Below are positions 44,777-54,400 of a stretch of DNA of 64,000 nt, piece by piece. Location of the stretch: positions 87,844-151,843 of the forward strand of contig CAMCHQ010000005.1 in the NCBI GenBank assembly GCA_945874765.1, written 5' to 3'. A model generated the notes under the pieces. The model had not been told where the DNA came from. It worked only from the letters and a program-made list of their open reading frames with translations, and did no database searches. The position numbers and the translations under genes were made by a program. The DNA comes from an uncultured Clostridia bacterium. GTDB lineage: Bacteria > Bacillota > Clostridia > Oscillospirales > Acutalibacteraceae. Each line of letters starts with the position of its first letter. Position 1 is the stretch's first letter.

Positions 44777-46000
44777 ATGTCAAAAATTGTAATTATCGGC
44801 GGCGGAGCGGCAGGTCTTTTGTGTGCGGCTAAAAGCGCCGAAAAGGGCAACGATGTTGTTATAATTGAAAAAATGAGCAGATGCGGCAGAAAACTTATGA
44901 TTACCGGCAAGGGCAGGTGCAATGTTACAAATGCAAGTTTTGAACTTGACGATTTGATATCGAATGTGCCGACTAATCCACGCTTTCTTTATTCCGCTTT
45001 TTCAAATTTTATGCCTTATGACACTATGGCGCTGTTTGAAGACCTCGGTGTACCGCTTAAAGTTGAAAGGGGAAACCGAGTGTTCCCTCAAAGTGATAAG
45101 GCGGTTGATATTGTTGACGCACTTGTAAATTATGCAAAGCAAAGCGGTGCTCAAATAATCCAAGGTACGGCTAAAGCATTTGAACTTGACGGCAATGTGA
45201 TAAAGGCTGTTGTCCTTAACGATAAAACCAAAATTGAATGTGATAAAGTCTGCCTTTGTACCGGCGGTAAAAGCTATCCTTTAACCGGTTCTACAGGCGA
45301 CGGATATACTCTTGCTCGCTCGGTCGGTCATACGGTAACGCCTTTAAAACCGAGCCTTGTCCCTCTCGTTTGCCCAAATAATTTTATACCTAAACTTCAG
45401 GGCTTGTCGCTTAAAAATATTGAGATTACATTGTTTGAGGGGGAAAAAGCGATATACAGTGATTTCGGCGAGATGATATTTACTCATTACGGCGTATCGG
45501 GTCCCGTTATTTTGTCCGCTTCAAGTCATATTAAAAATATGGGCAAAAAGCCTTATAAGATTAAAATCGATTTAAAGCCGGCGCTTGATTTTCATACTCT
45601 TGATAAGCGTGTTTGCCGTGATTTTGAAGAATTTGCCAATAAAGATTTTGTTAATTCTCTTTCAAAACTCTTGCCGAATAAGCTTATTCCTGTTATAGTT
45701 TCATTAAGCGGTATTCGAGCAGGAGAAAAGGTTAATCAAATCACGAGAGAGCAGAGGCTAAAACTTGTCGATTTAATCAAGAATTTCTATGTCACTGTAA
45801 GTGATTTTCGCCCTATTGACGAGGCTATAGTAACCTCGGGCGGAGTAAATGTTAAGGAAATCAATCCTAAAACAATGTGCTCAAAAATAATTGATAATTT
45901 ATATTTCGCAGGAGAAATTATAGATGTGGACGCATATACGGGCGGTTTTAATTTGCAAATTGCATTTTCAACAGCCGTTTTGTGCGCCGATAATATGTAA
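44777..46000 (+). CDS. NAD(P)/FAD-dependent oxidoreductase, HI0933/BaiN family
   Basis: 407 residues. FAD-binding IIGGGAAGLLCAAKSAEKG at the N-terminus, CGRKLMITGKGRCNVTN, and the C-terminal LYFAGEIIDVDAYTGGFNLQIAFSTA typical of the HI0933-like family. The substrate is unknown for most members. 3 bp after the ABC-F gene. Confidence 0.92.
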   Translation: MSKIVIIGGGAAGLLCAAKSAEKGNDVVIIEKMSRCGRKLMITGKGRCNVTNASFELDDLISNVPTNPRFLYSAFSNFMPYDTMALFEDLGVPLKVERGNRVFPQSDKAVDIVDALVNYAKQSGAQIIQGTAKAFELDGNVIKAVVLNDKTKIECDKVCLCTGGKSYPLTGSTGDGYTLARSVGHTVTPLKPSLVPLVCPNNFIPKLQGLSLKNIEITLFEGEKAIYSDFGEMIFTHYGVSGPVILSASSHIKNMGKKPYKIKIDLKPALDFHTLDKRVCRDFEEFANKDFVNSLSKLLPNKLIPVIVSLSGIRAGEKVNQITREQRLKLVDLIKNFYVTVSDFRPIDEAIVTSGGVNVKEINPKTMCSKIIDNLYFAGEIIDVDAYTGGFNLQIAFSTAVLCADNM

Positions 46001-46019
46001 ATAAATTAAAGAGGTAATT

Positions 46020-46679
46020 ATGATGAATGTTGCAATTGACGGTCCTGCAGGTGCAGGCAAATCCACTATAAGTAAAGGTGCGGCTAAAGAACTCGGCTTT
46101 ATCTATGTCGATACGGGCGCTTTGTATCGCACAATCGCACTTAATGCCGTAAGACAGGGTGTTATCGATAATAAAGATGACGTTGTTAAAATGCTTGATG
46201 ATACAGATGTTAAGCTCGGTTTTGAAAACGGTGTTCAGTGCGTTTATTTAAACGGCGAGGAGGTTTCGGCATATATCCGTACTCCCGAAATTTCTATGGG
46301 TGCTTCCAAAGTATCGGCTATCCCTAAGGTCAGAGAATTTCTCCTTGACCTTCAAAGAGATATTGCCAAAAAAAATAACGTCATTATGGACGGCAGGGAT
46401 ATCGCAACGGTTGTTTTGCCGAATGCCGAGTGTAAAATCTTCCTTACTGCTTCACCTGAATGCCGTGCTCAAAGAAGGTATAAGGAACTTATCGAAAAAG
46501 GCGAAAATGTTAAGTATGAGGACGTTTTAAACGATGTCAATGAACGTGACTATAACGATTCTCACAGAGAAATCGCACCGCTTAAACCGAGTGAGGAATC
46601 CGTTATTGCCGACACTTCCGAATTAACGCTTGATGAGTCAATTGCACTTATTGTAAAAATCATAAAGGAGCATATGTAA
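46020..46679 (+). CDS. cmk: Cytidylate kinase
   Basis: 219 residues. P-loop DGPAGAGKST, DTGALYRTIA, and DGRDIATVVLPNAECKIFLTAS. It phosphorylates CMP/dCMP. The cmk-plsC-ispH/rpsA order is a common Clostridia arrangement. Two adjacent ATG codons (46020, 46023) are both possible starts behind AGAGGTAA. Confidence 0.96.
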   Translation: MMNVAIDGPAGAGKSTISKGAAKELGFIYVDTGALYRTIALNAVRQGVIDNKDDVVKMLDDTDVKLGFENGVQCVYLNGEEVSAYIRTPEISMGASKVSAIPKVREFLLDLQRDIAKKNNVIMDGRDIATVVLPNAECKIFLTASPECRAQRRYKELIEKGENVKYEDVLNDVNERDYNDSHREIAPLKPSEESVIADTSELTLDESIALIVKIIKEHM

Positions 46680-46680
46680 A

Positions 46681-47340
46681 TTGAAGGATTTTGATTTTTC
46701 TCAGATTAAGCATTATAAGCTTTATAATTTTATTAAAACTGTTTTTCGTCCGCTTGTTAAGCTTGTTTACAGAACTAAGTTTAAAGGACTTGAAAATGTG
46801 CCCCAAGATAAGGGCACTAAATACATAGTTGCCATTAACCACACCTGCGCATTTGACCCTATACTTGTTGCGTGCCCAAAAGAACTTCCGCCGCTTCACT
46901 TTATGGCAAAGGTCGAACTTTTTAAAAATCCTTTTGCCGCTTGGTTTTTAACTCATATGTATGCTTTCCCGGTTAAAAGAGGTAAGGGCGATACTTCCGC
47001 TATCGAATACGGCGAAAAAATCCTCAATGAAGGTCACGTAATGGCTATTTGCCCCGAGGGTAAGAGAATTAAGGACAAAAACGGCGTTCCTCAAAAGGCT
47101 AAGGCAGGCGTTGCGGTTATTGCCAAGGCTACGGGTGCCGATGTTCTTCCTGTTGCAATTTGTTGTGACGGCAAAATCAAAGCAGGCAAGCAGGTTACGA
47201 TATCCTACGGCAAACTTATCAAAAACAGCGAACTCGGTCTTGACGGCGACAATGTTGCACCAAGCGATATTAAAGCTGCGGCTAATATGGTAATGGGCAG
47301 AATTACAGAGCTTTGGGAGGCTGAGCACCATGCAGGTTAA
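46681..47340 (+). CDS. plsC: 1-acyl-sn-glycerol-3-phosphate acyltransferase
   Basis: 219 residues from a TTG start, with GGAG 9 bp upstream inside the cmk end. Acyltransferase motifs NHTCAFDPI (HxxxxD), FPVKRGKGD and CPEGKRIKDK. It makes phosphatidic acid from lysophosphatidic acid at the membrane. Overlaps the next gene by 11 bp. Confidence 0.94.
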   Translation: MKDFDFSQIKHYKLYNFIKTVFRPLVKLVYRTKFKGLENVPQDKGTKYIVAINHTCAFDPILVACPKELPPLHFMAKVELFKNPFAAWFLTHMYAFPVKRGKGDTSAIEYGEKILNEGHVMAICPEGKRIKDKNGVPQKAKAGVAVIAKATGADVLPVAICCDGKIKAGKQVTISYGKLIKNSELGLDGDNVAPSDIKAAANMVMGRITELWEAEHHAG

Positions 47341-49375
47341 TCTTGCAAAAACGGCAGGCTTTTGCTTCGGAGTGGATAGGGCGGTTAATCTTGTTTACGA
47401 TTTGCTTAATAAGGGTGAAAAAGTTTGCACCCTCGGTCCGATTATTCACAATCAACAGCTTGTCGACGATTTAAAGAGCAAAGGTGTTAAAATTATTGAT
47501 GACGTTTGCGACTGCCCCGACGGTTATACCGTTGTAATCAGAACTCACGGAGTTGAAAAAGAGGTTATCGATAAGGCACAGGGCAGTAATATTAAATTTA
47601 TTAATGCAACGTGTCCATTTGTTTTGAAAATTCATAAAATCGTGTCAGAACAGCCCGACGGCACCGTTACTCTTATCGCAGGGGATGAAAATCACCCTGA
47701 GGTTTTGGGTATTCGTTCATATTGCAAAGGCGAAAGTTTTGTATTTAAAAACGAAGACGAGCTTAAAAAAATTCTCGAAAATCTCCAAAATTCAGGTGAA
47801 AAATCGGTAATTTGCGTTTCTCAAACAACTTTTTCGCTAAAAGAATGGAAAAAATGCGAAAAAATAATAAAAAAACTATATACAAATTGCAAAATTTATA
47901 GTACAATATGTAATGCTACAGCTGATAGGCAGGAAGAAGCGTTTGAACTTTCAAAAAAAGCAGACGCTATGATTGTCATTGGCGGTAGGCATTCATCAAA
48001 TACCTGTAAGCTTAGGGATGTTTGTAAGGCAAATGCAGATACGTTTCTTATTGAAACTGCGCAGGAACTTAAAAATATCGATTTGAGCAAATACAGTTAT
48101 GTTGGTGTTACTGCCGGGGCTTCGACACCCTCGGTAATTATCAAGGAGGTACTAAAAACCATGTCCGAAGAAAAAATTGAAAAGGAAGTTGAAGTAGCTG
48201 CAACAGCTGCGGAGACAGCAGAAACCGCTGATAAGGCCGCTAAGGCTGCTGTCAAAGCATCTGCTGATGGTGAAGCAACCTTCGAAGAAATGCTTGAAGA
48301 ATCATTCAGAGAAGATGAAAACAGCAAGGTCGTAACAGGTACTGTTGTCAACATCACACCTACAGAAGTATTTGTAGACGTTGACGGTAGAAAGCAGACA
48401 GGCGTTATCGCACTTGATGATCTTTCTGCTGAACCTATCAGCGATCCAAGCGAAGCAGTTTCAATCGGTGACAAGCTTAGCCTTGTTATTATGAAAACTG
48501 ATGACAGCGAGGGCGTTCTTAAGCTTTCTAAGAAGCTTGTGGATGCTTTTCAGGGATGGGAAGAAATCGTTAAGGCTAAAGAAAACGATGAAATTCTTGA
48601 AGGCGTTGTATCAGCAGTTGTTAAGGGCGGCGTAGTTGCCGTAACTAAGGGTAGCAGAGTATTTATCCCTGCTTCTCAGACAGGTGTTCCGAGAAATCAG
48701 GATCTTGATATCCTTAAGGGTACAACAGTTCGTTTCAGAATTATTGACATCAACCCTGCAAGACGCCGTGCAGTAGGTTCAATCAAGGTTGTTGCTAATG
48801 AAGAAAGAAAGGCACAGCAGGATGCATTATGGGCAACTCTCGAAGAGGGTCAAAAGCTCACAGGTACTGTTAAGTCATTAACAAGCTATGGTGCATTTGT
48901 TGATATCGGCGGTATGGACGGTATGATTCATATCAGCGAGCTTTCATGGAACAGAATCAAGCATCCGTCAGAGGTTGTTAATGTCGGCGATACCGTTGAG
49001 GTTACAATTAAGAAGCTTGACCCTGAAACAAGAAAGATTTCTCTCGGCTTTAAGAAGCTTGAGGACAACCCATGGGAAATCCTTAAGAGAGATTATCCTG
49101 TAGGCACCGACTGCAAAGCTAAGATTGTTGGTCTTTCATCATTCGGCGCATTCGCTAATATCATTCCGGGTATCGACGGTCTTATCCATATCAGCCAGAT
49201 TTCTTGGGAAAGAATCAATACTCCTGCCGATGTACTTAAGGTTGGCGACGAAGTTAACGTAAGAATTACTGAAATTGACTTTGATAAGAAGAGAGTTTCT
49301 CTTTCAATGAAGGAGCTTCTTCCTAAGCCAAACGCTGACGAGGCAGAGGCTGACGAAACAGACGACGCTGAATAA
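47330..49375 (+). CDS. ispH-rpsA: IspH–ribosomal protein S1 fusion
   Basis: 681 residues. Part 1 (about 1-277) is 4-hydroxy-3-methylbut-2-enyl diphosphate reductase with its three iron-sulfur cysteines (GFCFGVDRAV, NATCPF, STICNATADRQ); it makes isoprenoid precursors. An Ala/Glu-rich linker (about 278-325) leads to four S1 RNA-binding repeats (KVVTGTVVNITPTEVFVDV; EILEGVVSAVVKGGVVAV; KLTGTVKSLTSYGAFVDIGG; DCKAKIVGLSSFGAFANI) and an acidic tail. This fusion is known in Clostridia. Codon choice looks more biased in the S1 half, as in highly expressed genes. An internal ribosome binding site and in-frame ATG precede the S1 part. Confidence 0.96.
   Translation: MQVNLAKTAGFCFGVDRAVNLVYDLLNKGEKVCTLGPIIHNQQLVDDLKSKGVKIIDDVCDCPDGYTVVIRTHGVEKEVIDKAQGSNIKFINATCPFVLKIHKIVSEQPDGTVTLIAGDENHPEVLGIRSYCKGESFVFKNEDELKKILENLQNSGEKSVICVSQTTFSLKEWKKCEKIIKKLYTNCKIYSTICNATADRQEEAFELSKKADAMIVIGGRHSSNTCKLRDVCKANADTFLIETAQELKNIDLSKYSYVGVTAGASTPSVIIKEVLKTMSEEKIEKEVEVAATAAETAETADKAAKAAVKASADGEATFEEMLEESFREDENSKVVTGTVVNITPTEVFVDVDGRKQTGVIALDDLSAEPISDPSEAVSIGDKLSLVIMKTDDSEGVLKLSKKLVDAFQGWEEIVKAKENDEILEGVVSAVVKGGVVAVTKGSRVFIPASQTGVPRNQDLDILKGTTVRFRIIDINPARRRAVGSIKVVANEERKAQQDALWATLEEGQKLTGTVKSLTSYGAFVDIGGMDGMIHISELSWNRIKHPSEVVNVGDTVEVTIKKLDPETRKISLGFKKLEDNPWEILKRDYPVGTDCKAKIVGLSSFGAFANIIPGIDGLIHISQISWERINTPADVLKVGDEVNVRITEIDFDKKRVSLSMKELLPKPNADEAEADETDDAE
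48143..48163 (+). promoter_or_regulatory. Internal ribosome binding site and start for a free S1 protein
   Basis: AAGGAGG (48143-48149) stands 11 bp before ATG 48161, which is in frame with the fusion at codon 278, exactly at the IspH/S1 junction. Starting here would give a separate 404-residue S1 protein. Confidence 0.7.
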
Positions 49376-49394
49376 TCTTACTTATTCAATATTT

Positions 49395-49427
49395 AAAGGC
49401 ATTCACTTTTGTGAATGCCTTTTTTCT
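49395..49427. terminator. Terminator after ispH-rpsA
   Basis: AAAGGCATTCAC pairs with GTGAATGCCTTT around TTTT, followed by a T-run. It can also serve the convergent metallo-hydrolase gene. Confidence 0.9.
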
Positions 49428-49436
49428 TTGCGTGTT

Positions 49437-50288
49437 TTATAATGCTATAATATGTTCTTTAATATTTATATCGTGGTTTGCAAGGCTTTCTATGCAGTTT
49501 TTGTCTAAACTTTGCTCTCTTATCCAAGCAAGCGATTTTTTCTGTTTGCCCTTGTCCATACTGATTCCCGACGTTATCATTTCTCTCCACGATTTCTCAC
49601 TGTATCCGCCGTCGGAAAAGAGTAATACATATTTGCCCTCACTGTTTTTGATTTTTACTGCACATAAGCCGTCACTGTGACCGGGAATATTAATCATTTT
49701 AATACTTTCGTCGCCGAAAAGGTCAAATGCCTTGCAAAACGGACCCTCATTGTCATTATAGTTAAATCCTTTTAATTTAGTACCGTTCCACCACTTTTTT
49801 TGAAAACGAATTTTTATAACAGGACTTTGCTTTTTCAGCATACTTAGCTCGTCATTTGATACTAAAATGTTTTTAGCATCTTTAACAAGCTTTAAGCCGT
49901 TTGCGTGGTCGCAGTCAAGATGGGTGAGAAGCACGTAATCTATGTCACTTGCCTTAATCCCCATTTTATTTAACTGCTCGTCAATCGCTTTGCCTTTTTC
50001 AACCTTGCCTTGATTAATAAGATAAAGTATGTATGAGCCGAGTGATTTAATTTGCGCTTTTTTGTCGTATTCGCCGTTTGGACTCATATCCCTGTTCCAA
50101 CCCGTGTCAACTAAAATAAGCCCCTTCGGATGCTCAATAAGATAAACAGATACAGGCATCCATATCCATTTGCTTTTCGCAGTTGTAAAGCCGCTTGCTT
50201 TGATGATTGAACAACCGTTACCGTACGGCAAATAAGGCGACGTCCTAACCTCACCCGTATGTAATACGTGTATTTTAATCTTTTCCAT
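49437..50288 (-). CDS. Metallo-beta-lactamase-fold hydrolase
   Basis: 283 residues from ATG 50288 (GGTGATATT upstream); the longer in-frame extension is not needed. Lactonase-like MBL fold: LVDTGWNRDM, LLTHLDCDHANGL, NIPGHSDGLCAVKI, FSDGGYSEKSW. The metal motif reads HxDxDH instead of HxHxDH. Possible N-acyl-homoserine-lactonase-like or other ester hydrolase; the substrate cannot be told. Confidence 0.85.
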   Translation of the reverse strand: MEKIKIHVLHTGEVRTSPYLPYGNGCSIIKASGFTTAKSKWIWMPVSVYLIEHPKGLILVDTGWNRDMSPNGEYDKKAQIKSLGSYILYLINQGKVEKGKAIDEQLNKMGIKASDIDYVLLTHLDCDHANGLKLVKDAKNILVSNDELSMLKKQSPVIKIRFQKKWWNGTKLKGFNYNDNEGPFCKAFDLFGDESIKMINIPGHSDGLCAVKIKNSEGKYVLLFSDGGYSEKSWREMITSGISMDKGKQKKSLAWIREQSLDKNCIESLANHDINIKEHIIAL

Positions 50289-50339
50289 AATATCACCGAC
50301 TATATTATAAATTATCGAACCGTTATTTTCAATACAAAA

Positions 50340-50370
50340 AAATCCTCTTACATACAAAGTAAGAGGATTT
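50340..50370 (-). terminator. Terminator after the Ltp-domain gene
   Basis: AAATCCTCTTAC and GTAAGAGGATTT are perfect complements; on the minus strand the stem is followed by a T-run. Confidence 0.88.
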
Positions 50371-50376
50371 AATGTG

Positions 50377-51072
50377 TTAATCATTTAAATGTGCAATTGC
50401 ATAATCTGCTTGTTTCTTTGTGAATTTTTCGCCATAGCTTGATGTAAGCTGATCGTGAATAGCTGACGGCGACATTGCCATTTGGTCTTGATAAGTTTTT
50501 GCTTTTTGAAGAGCATTGTAATTCCAGTCGGCGTCGATATGTTCAACGGCATACTTTGCTGCCTCTTTTGAAAATTGTTCTCCGTAATCAGATGTTAATT
50601 GGTCATATATTCCTTGCTTTGACATATACATATTATCGCTGTATATTTGAGCTTTTCTGACAGCAGAAATGTATTCGGCAGGAATTTTCTTTTTTGTAGT
50701 TGTTTCTTTTGTAGTTGTAACTTTAGTGGTTGTTTCTTTTGTGGTGCTTTCTTCAGTAGCTTCACTGCTTTCCTGCGTATCATCTTGTATATCACTGATA
50801 CTGCTTGAAGTTGTATCGGTGCTTTGTGTTGAATCATCGCTTGAACCTAATGAGGAAATTACCGCAATAACCACTATTACAATTATAAGCCAAAACCACC
50901 ATTTTTTATATATTGGTTTTTTCTTTTTCTTTGGTGGCTGTGAATTGTACTGCGGTGGCTGATAATATTGATTTTGTTGTATCGGCTGATATTGCCCTTG
51001 CTGATATTGTCCTTGCTGATATTGTCCTTGCGAGTTTTGATTTTGGCTGTTTTGCGGATTGATTTCGTTCAT
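50377..51072 (-). CDS. Ltp-domain membrane protein
   Basis: 231 residues from ATG 51072 (AAGGAGGT upstream). The N-terminus is Gln/Asn/Tyr-rich with a threefold QGQYQ repeat encoded by a 15-bp tandem repeat, then a Lys-rich stop, one membrane helix (about 58-78, WWFWLIIVIVVIAVI), a Ser/Thr-rich linker and two C-terminal Ltp repeats (AIHDQLTSSYGEKFTKKQADYAIAHL and its partner). The Ltp domain (PF07553, host-cell-surface-exposed lipoprotein) occurs in phage superinfection-exclusion proteins and bacterial surface proteins. No lipobox is present here. Confidence 0.85.
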   Translation of the reverse strand: MNEINPQNSQNQNSQGQYQQGQYQQGQYQPIQQNQYYQPPQYNSQPPKKKKKPIYKKWWFWLIIVIVVIAVISSLGSSDDSTQSTDTTSSSISDIQDDTQESSEATEESTTKETTTKVTTTKETTTKKKIPAEYISAVRKAQIYSDNMYMSKQGIYDQLTSDYGEQFSKEAAKYAVEHIDADWNYNALQKAKTYQDQMAMSPSAIHDQLTSSYGEKFTKKQADYAIAHLND

Positions 51073-51100
51073 TTGAATTACCTCCTTCAATTATAAATCC

Positions 51101-51130
51101 ATAATAACACATAAGTATGCAAAATGTCAA
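51101..51130 (-). promoter_or_regulatory. Promoter of the Ltp-domain gene
   Basis: Minus strand TTGACA (51125-51130) and TATTAT (51101-51106), spacing 18 bp. Confidence 0.6.
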
Positions 51131-51138
51131 CATATGTA

Positions 51139-51162
51139 TTCATAACAGAGGCGTTCATAACA
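51139..51162. repeat. Direct repeat in the divergent promoter region, possible regulator site
   Basis: TTCATAACA occurs twice (51139-51147 and 51154-51162), 15 bp start to start, just upstream of the XRE regulator gene and next to the -35 box of the Ltp gene. It could be an operator for the regulator; this is inference. Confidence 0.4.
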
Positions 51163-51185
51163 TAAAATCTAAATGAGGTGATTTT

Positions 51186-51422
51186 ATGTATGTTCCTGTC
51201 CTTGATTCAAAAATAGTTGGAGATGTAATTGCTGATTTTAGAAGAAAAAAAGGCGTTTCGCAAGAAGTGTTGAGCGGACTTGCCGATATTGGCAGAACCC
51301 ATCTTTCCGCAATTGAGCGTGGAGAACGTAAACCTACATTAGAAACTCTTTATCGATTGAGCAATGCTCTTGACGTTAAAATGAGCGATATTGTAAGAGA
51401 AATTGAAAACAGAATAGATTAA
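51186..51422 (+). CDS. XRE-family helix-turn-helix regulator
   Basis: 78 residues behind GAGGTG. Single HTH_3 domain (VIADFRRKKGVSQEVLSGLADIGR...LSAIERGERKPTLETLYRLSNAL) and little else. Divergent from the Ltp-domain gene, so it may control it and itself. Confidence 0.9.
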   Translation: MYVPVLDSKIVGDVIADFRRKKGVSQEVLSGLADIGRTHLSAIERGERKPTLETLYRLSNALDVKMSDIVREIENRID

Positions 51423-51437
51423 GCATCTTATAAAACA

Positions 51438-51470
51438 AAAACGGTATTGCAGATTTTGCAATACCGTTTT
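51438..51470. terminator. Bidirectional terminator between the XRE gene and the arg operon
   Basis: AAACGGTATTGCA pairs with TGCAATACCGTTT, with T/A runs on both sides. It closes the arg operon on the minus strand. Confidence 0.9.
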
Positions 51471-51474
51471 TTCG

Positions 51475-54400
51475 TTAATATTCGATTTCGCCTTTATATA
51501 CAAGATTGCAGTCACCGGTAAGAGTTACTCCGTTGTCTGAATAATTAACGATTAAATCTCCGCCTTTTACTTTTACGGTGATATCCTCGTCTTTATTGCA
51601 TAAACCATTTTCAACCGCCGCAATAACCGCCGCACAAGCACCCGTACCGCAAGCCGGCGTCTCGCCGTTTCCACGCTCCCATACACGCATTTTAAGAGTT
51701 TTTGAATTAACTACCCTTACAAATTCCGTATTAACTCTTTCAGGGAATATAGGCGCTGTTTCAAACTGCGGTCCTACATTTTCAATATCAATCCTGTCTA
51801 CATTGTCAACAAAAACCACACAGTGCGGATTGCCGACGGCACAGCAGGTGATATTGTACTGTTTTGAACCGATTACGGCAGGGTAGTTGATAGCCTTGTC
51901 GCTGTCAATTGCAACAGGAATTTTAGCCGTGTTAAGTTCAGCCTTACCCATTGATACCTTGACTGACGATACTTTTCCGTCACGTGTAAACAAACGAAGC
52001 ACTTTAACACCCGAAGCGGTTTCAATAGTGATTTTGTCCTTTTTAACTATATCATTGTCATAAAGGAATTTGCCCACGCATCTTATCGAGTTGCCTGCCA
52101 TTTTGCCCTCACTGCCGTCGAGGTTGAATACACGCATTTTAGCGTCTGCAATGTTGCTGTTCTCAATAAGAACAATTCCGTCACCGCCGATACCTTTGTG
52201 CCTGTCGCAAAATTCAATTGCAAAACTTTCAGGGCAGGTGATAATTCCGCATTGATTGTTAAAGAAAATGTAATCGTCGCCCGTGCCTTGCATTTTGGAA
52301 AACTTAAGTATTCCTTTTTCCTTACGCATAAAGTTGATATCAACAAGCTCCGTATTCGTTTCTTTATAACGTGAAGCAATAATGTCCGCAACTGCGTTGG
52401 CAGTGTCAAGGGAAGTGATTGTAGCAATGCCGAGCTGGTTTGCTCTGTTGTGGAGTTTAATGTAATCGGCAATGGAATTTTTATCACTTTTGCCTGTATA
52501 TACAATGTAATCAAGCTGACCAGATTCAACAAGGTCCATAATGGAGTTGTCCTCTCTGAGCTTGTTTACAACATTAACTTTAATTCCCAAACTTTCAATA
52601 GCCTTAGCCGTTTCGGGAGTTGCCCAAATCTTAGCGCCGAGGTCATCAAGTTTTTTCGCAAGACCTACTATTTCAAATCTGTCCTGCTTAGTTACCGTGA
52701 TAAGTACGCCGTGCTCGTCTTTGGAATGAAAATCAGTCTTAAATCCTGCCGATACAAGACCTTTGAATAATGCCTCAACAAGGTTTTTGCCGACGCCTAA
52801 AACTTCACCCGTAGACTTCATTTCAGGACCTAATTTAGAGTTTACGTCGTTGAGTTTTTCAAAACTGAAAACAGGTACTTTAACCGCAACATAAGGCGGC
52901 GTTTTGTAAAGTCCGGTTCCGAAACCAAGGTCTTTAAGCTTTTGACCTACCATAATCTTTGTTGCAAGTTCAACCATAGGAACGCCTGTTACCTTGCTGA
53001 TGTACGGTATTGTTCTTGATGCTCTCGGATTAACCTCAATAACATATAATTCGTTGTGATAAATAAGATATTGAATGTTTACAAGACCTTGCGTACCGAG
53101 TTCAAGTGCAAGCTTTTGCGATACGTCACAAATCTTCTCAAGCATCATATCGTTAAGGTTATACGGAGGATAAACGGCAATTGAGTCACCCGAGTGAACG
53201 CCCGCTCTTTCAATATGCTCCATAATACCCGGAATAAGAACGTCCTCACCGTCGGAAATACAGTCAACTTCAAGTTCCGTTCCCATCATATATTTATCTA
53301 CAAGTACAGGATTTTCAATTCCTTGTGAAAGTATGATTGCCATATACTGCTTAACGTCATCATCTGTATATGCGATAGTCATATTTTTACCGCCGATAAC
53401 GTATGACGGACGTAAAAGAACAGGATATTCAAGTCTGTTTGCAGCAGCCAAAGCTTCGTCAAGCGTCATAACGCTTTCACCCTTCGGTCTGAAAATTCCG
53501 TATTTCTCCAAAAGTTCGTCAAAACGCTCTCTGTCCTCGGCGATGTCAATTGATTGTGCACTTGTGCCGAGAATTTTTATGCCTTTTTCGTCAAGGAATT
53601 TAGTAAGCTTAATGGCAGTCTGTCCGCCGAACGCAACAACAACGCCGATAGGATTTTCAGCCTTAATAACGTTCATAACGTCCTCGTCGGTCAGTGGCTC
53701 AAAATAAAGTCTGTCGCCCGTGTCAAAGTCGGTAGAAACTGTTTCGGGGTTGTTGTTTATAATAATAACCTCGTAACCGAGCTCTTTAAGCGTCCATACG
53801 CAGTGAACACAAGAGTAGTCAAATTCAATACCCTGACCGATACGTATTGGACCCGAGCCTAATACGATTATTTTTTTCCTGTCGTTCTTGTCAAGCTCCC
53901 TTGCTTCACAATGCTCGTCATAAGTTGAATAGAAATAAGGTGTTTCAGCCTTGAACTCCGCACCGCAGGTATCAACCATTTTGTAAACGCAGTCTCTGTG
54001 ATATGTAAGGCTTCCACCGCTGATTTTTTTAAGCGCCTTGTCGGGATATCCCAATTTCTTGCCTTTTAAGTATTGCTCTTTGGAAAGAGGCTTACCCTCA
54101 ATTTCAAGCTCATATCTTGCAAGATTATCAAGCTTTGCCAAAAACCATTCGTCAATCATAGTGATATCGTGAATTTCGGCAATGCTTACACCTTCTTTAA
54201 GTGCCTTGAAAACAGTAAATAATCTTATATCGTCTTGGTCGTGCAGTTTTTGCTTGATGTCAACGCCTTTAAGCGCCTTGTTGTTAAGCGTATCAAGACC
54301 GATTTCAGCACCTCTTACCGCTTTCATAATTGCCTGCTCAAAGCTTGGCGCAATGCTCATAACCTCGCCTGTAGCTTTCATCTGAGTGCCGAGTTTACGT

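Noticed and set aside
50980..51035. Short tandem repeat as a possible CRISPR
   Set aside because: The repeat unit is 15 bp without spacers and encodes in-frame QGQYQ repeats of the Ltp-domain protein. No CRISPR array was seen in the window.
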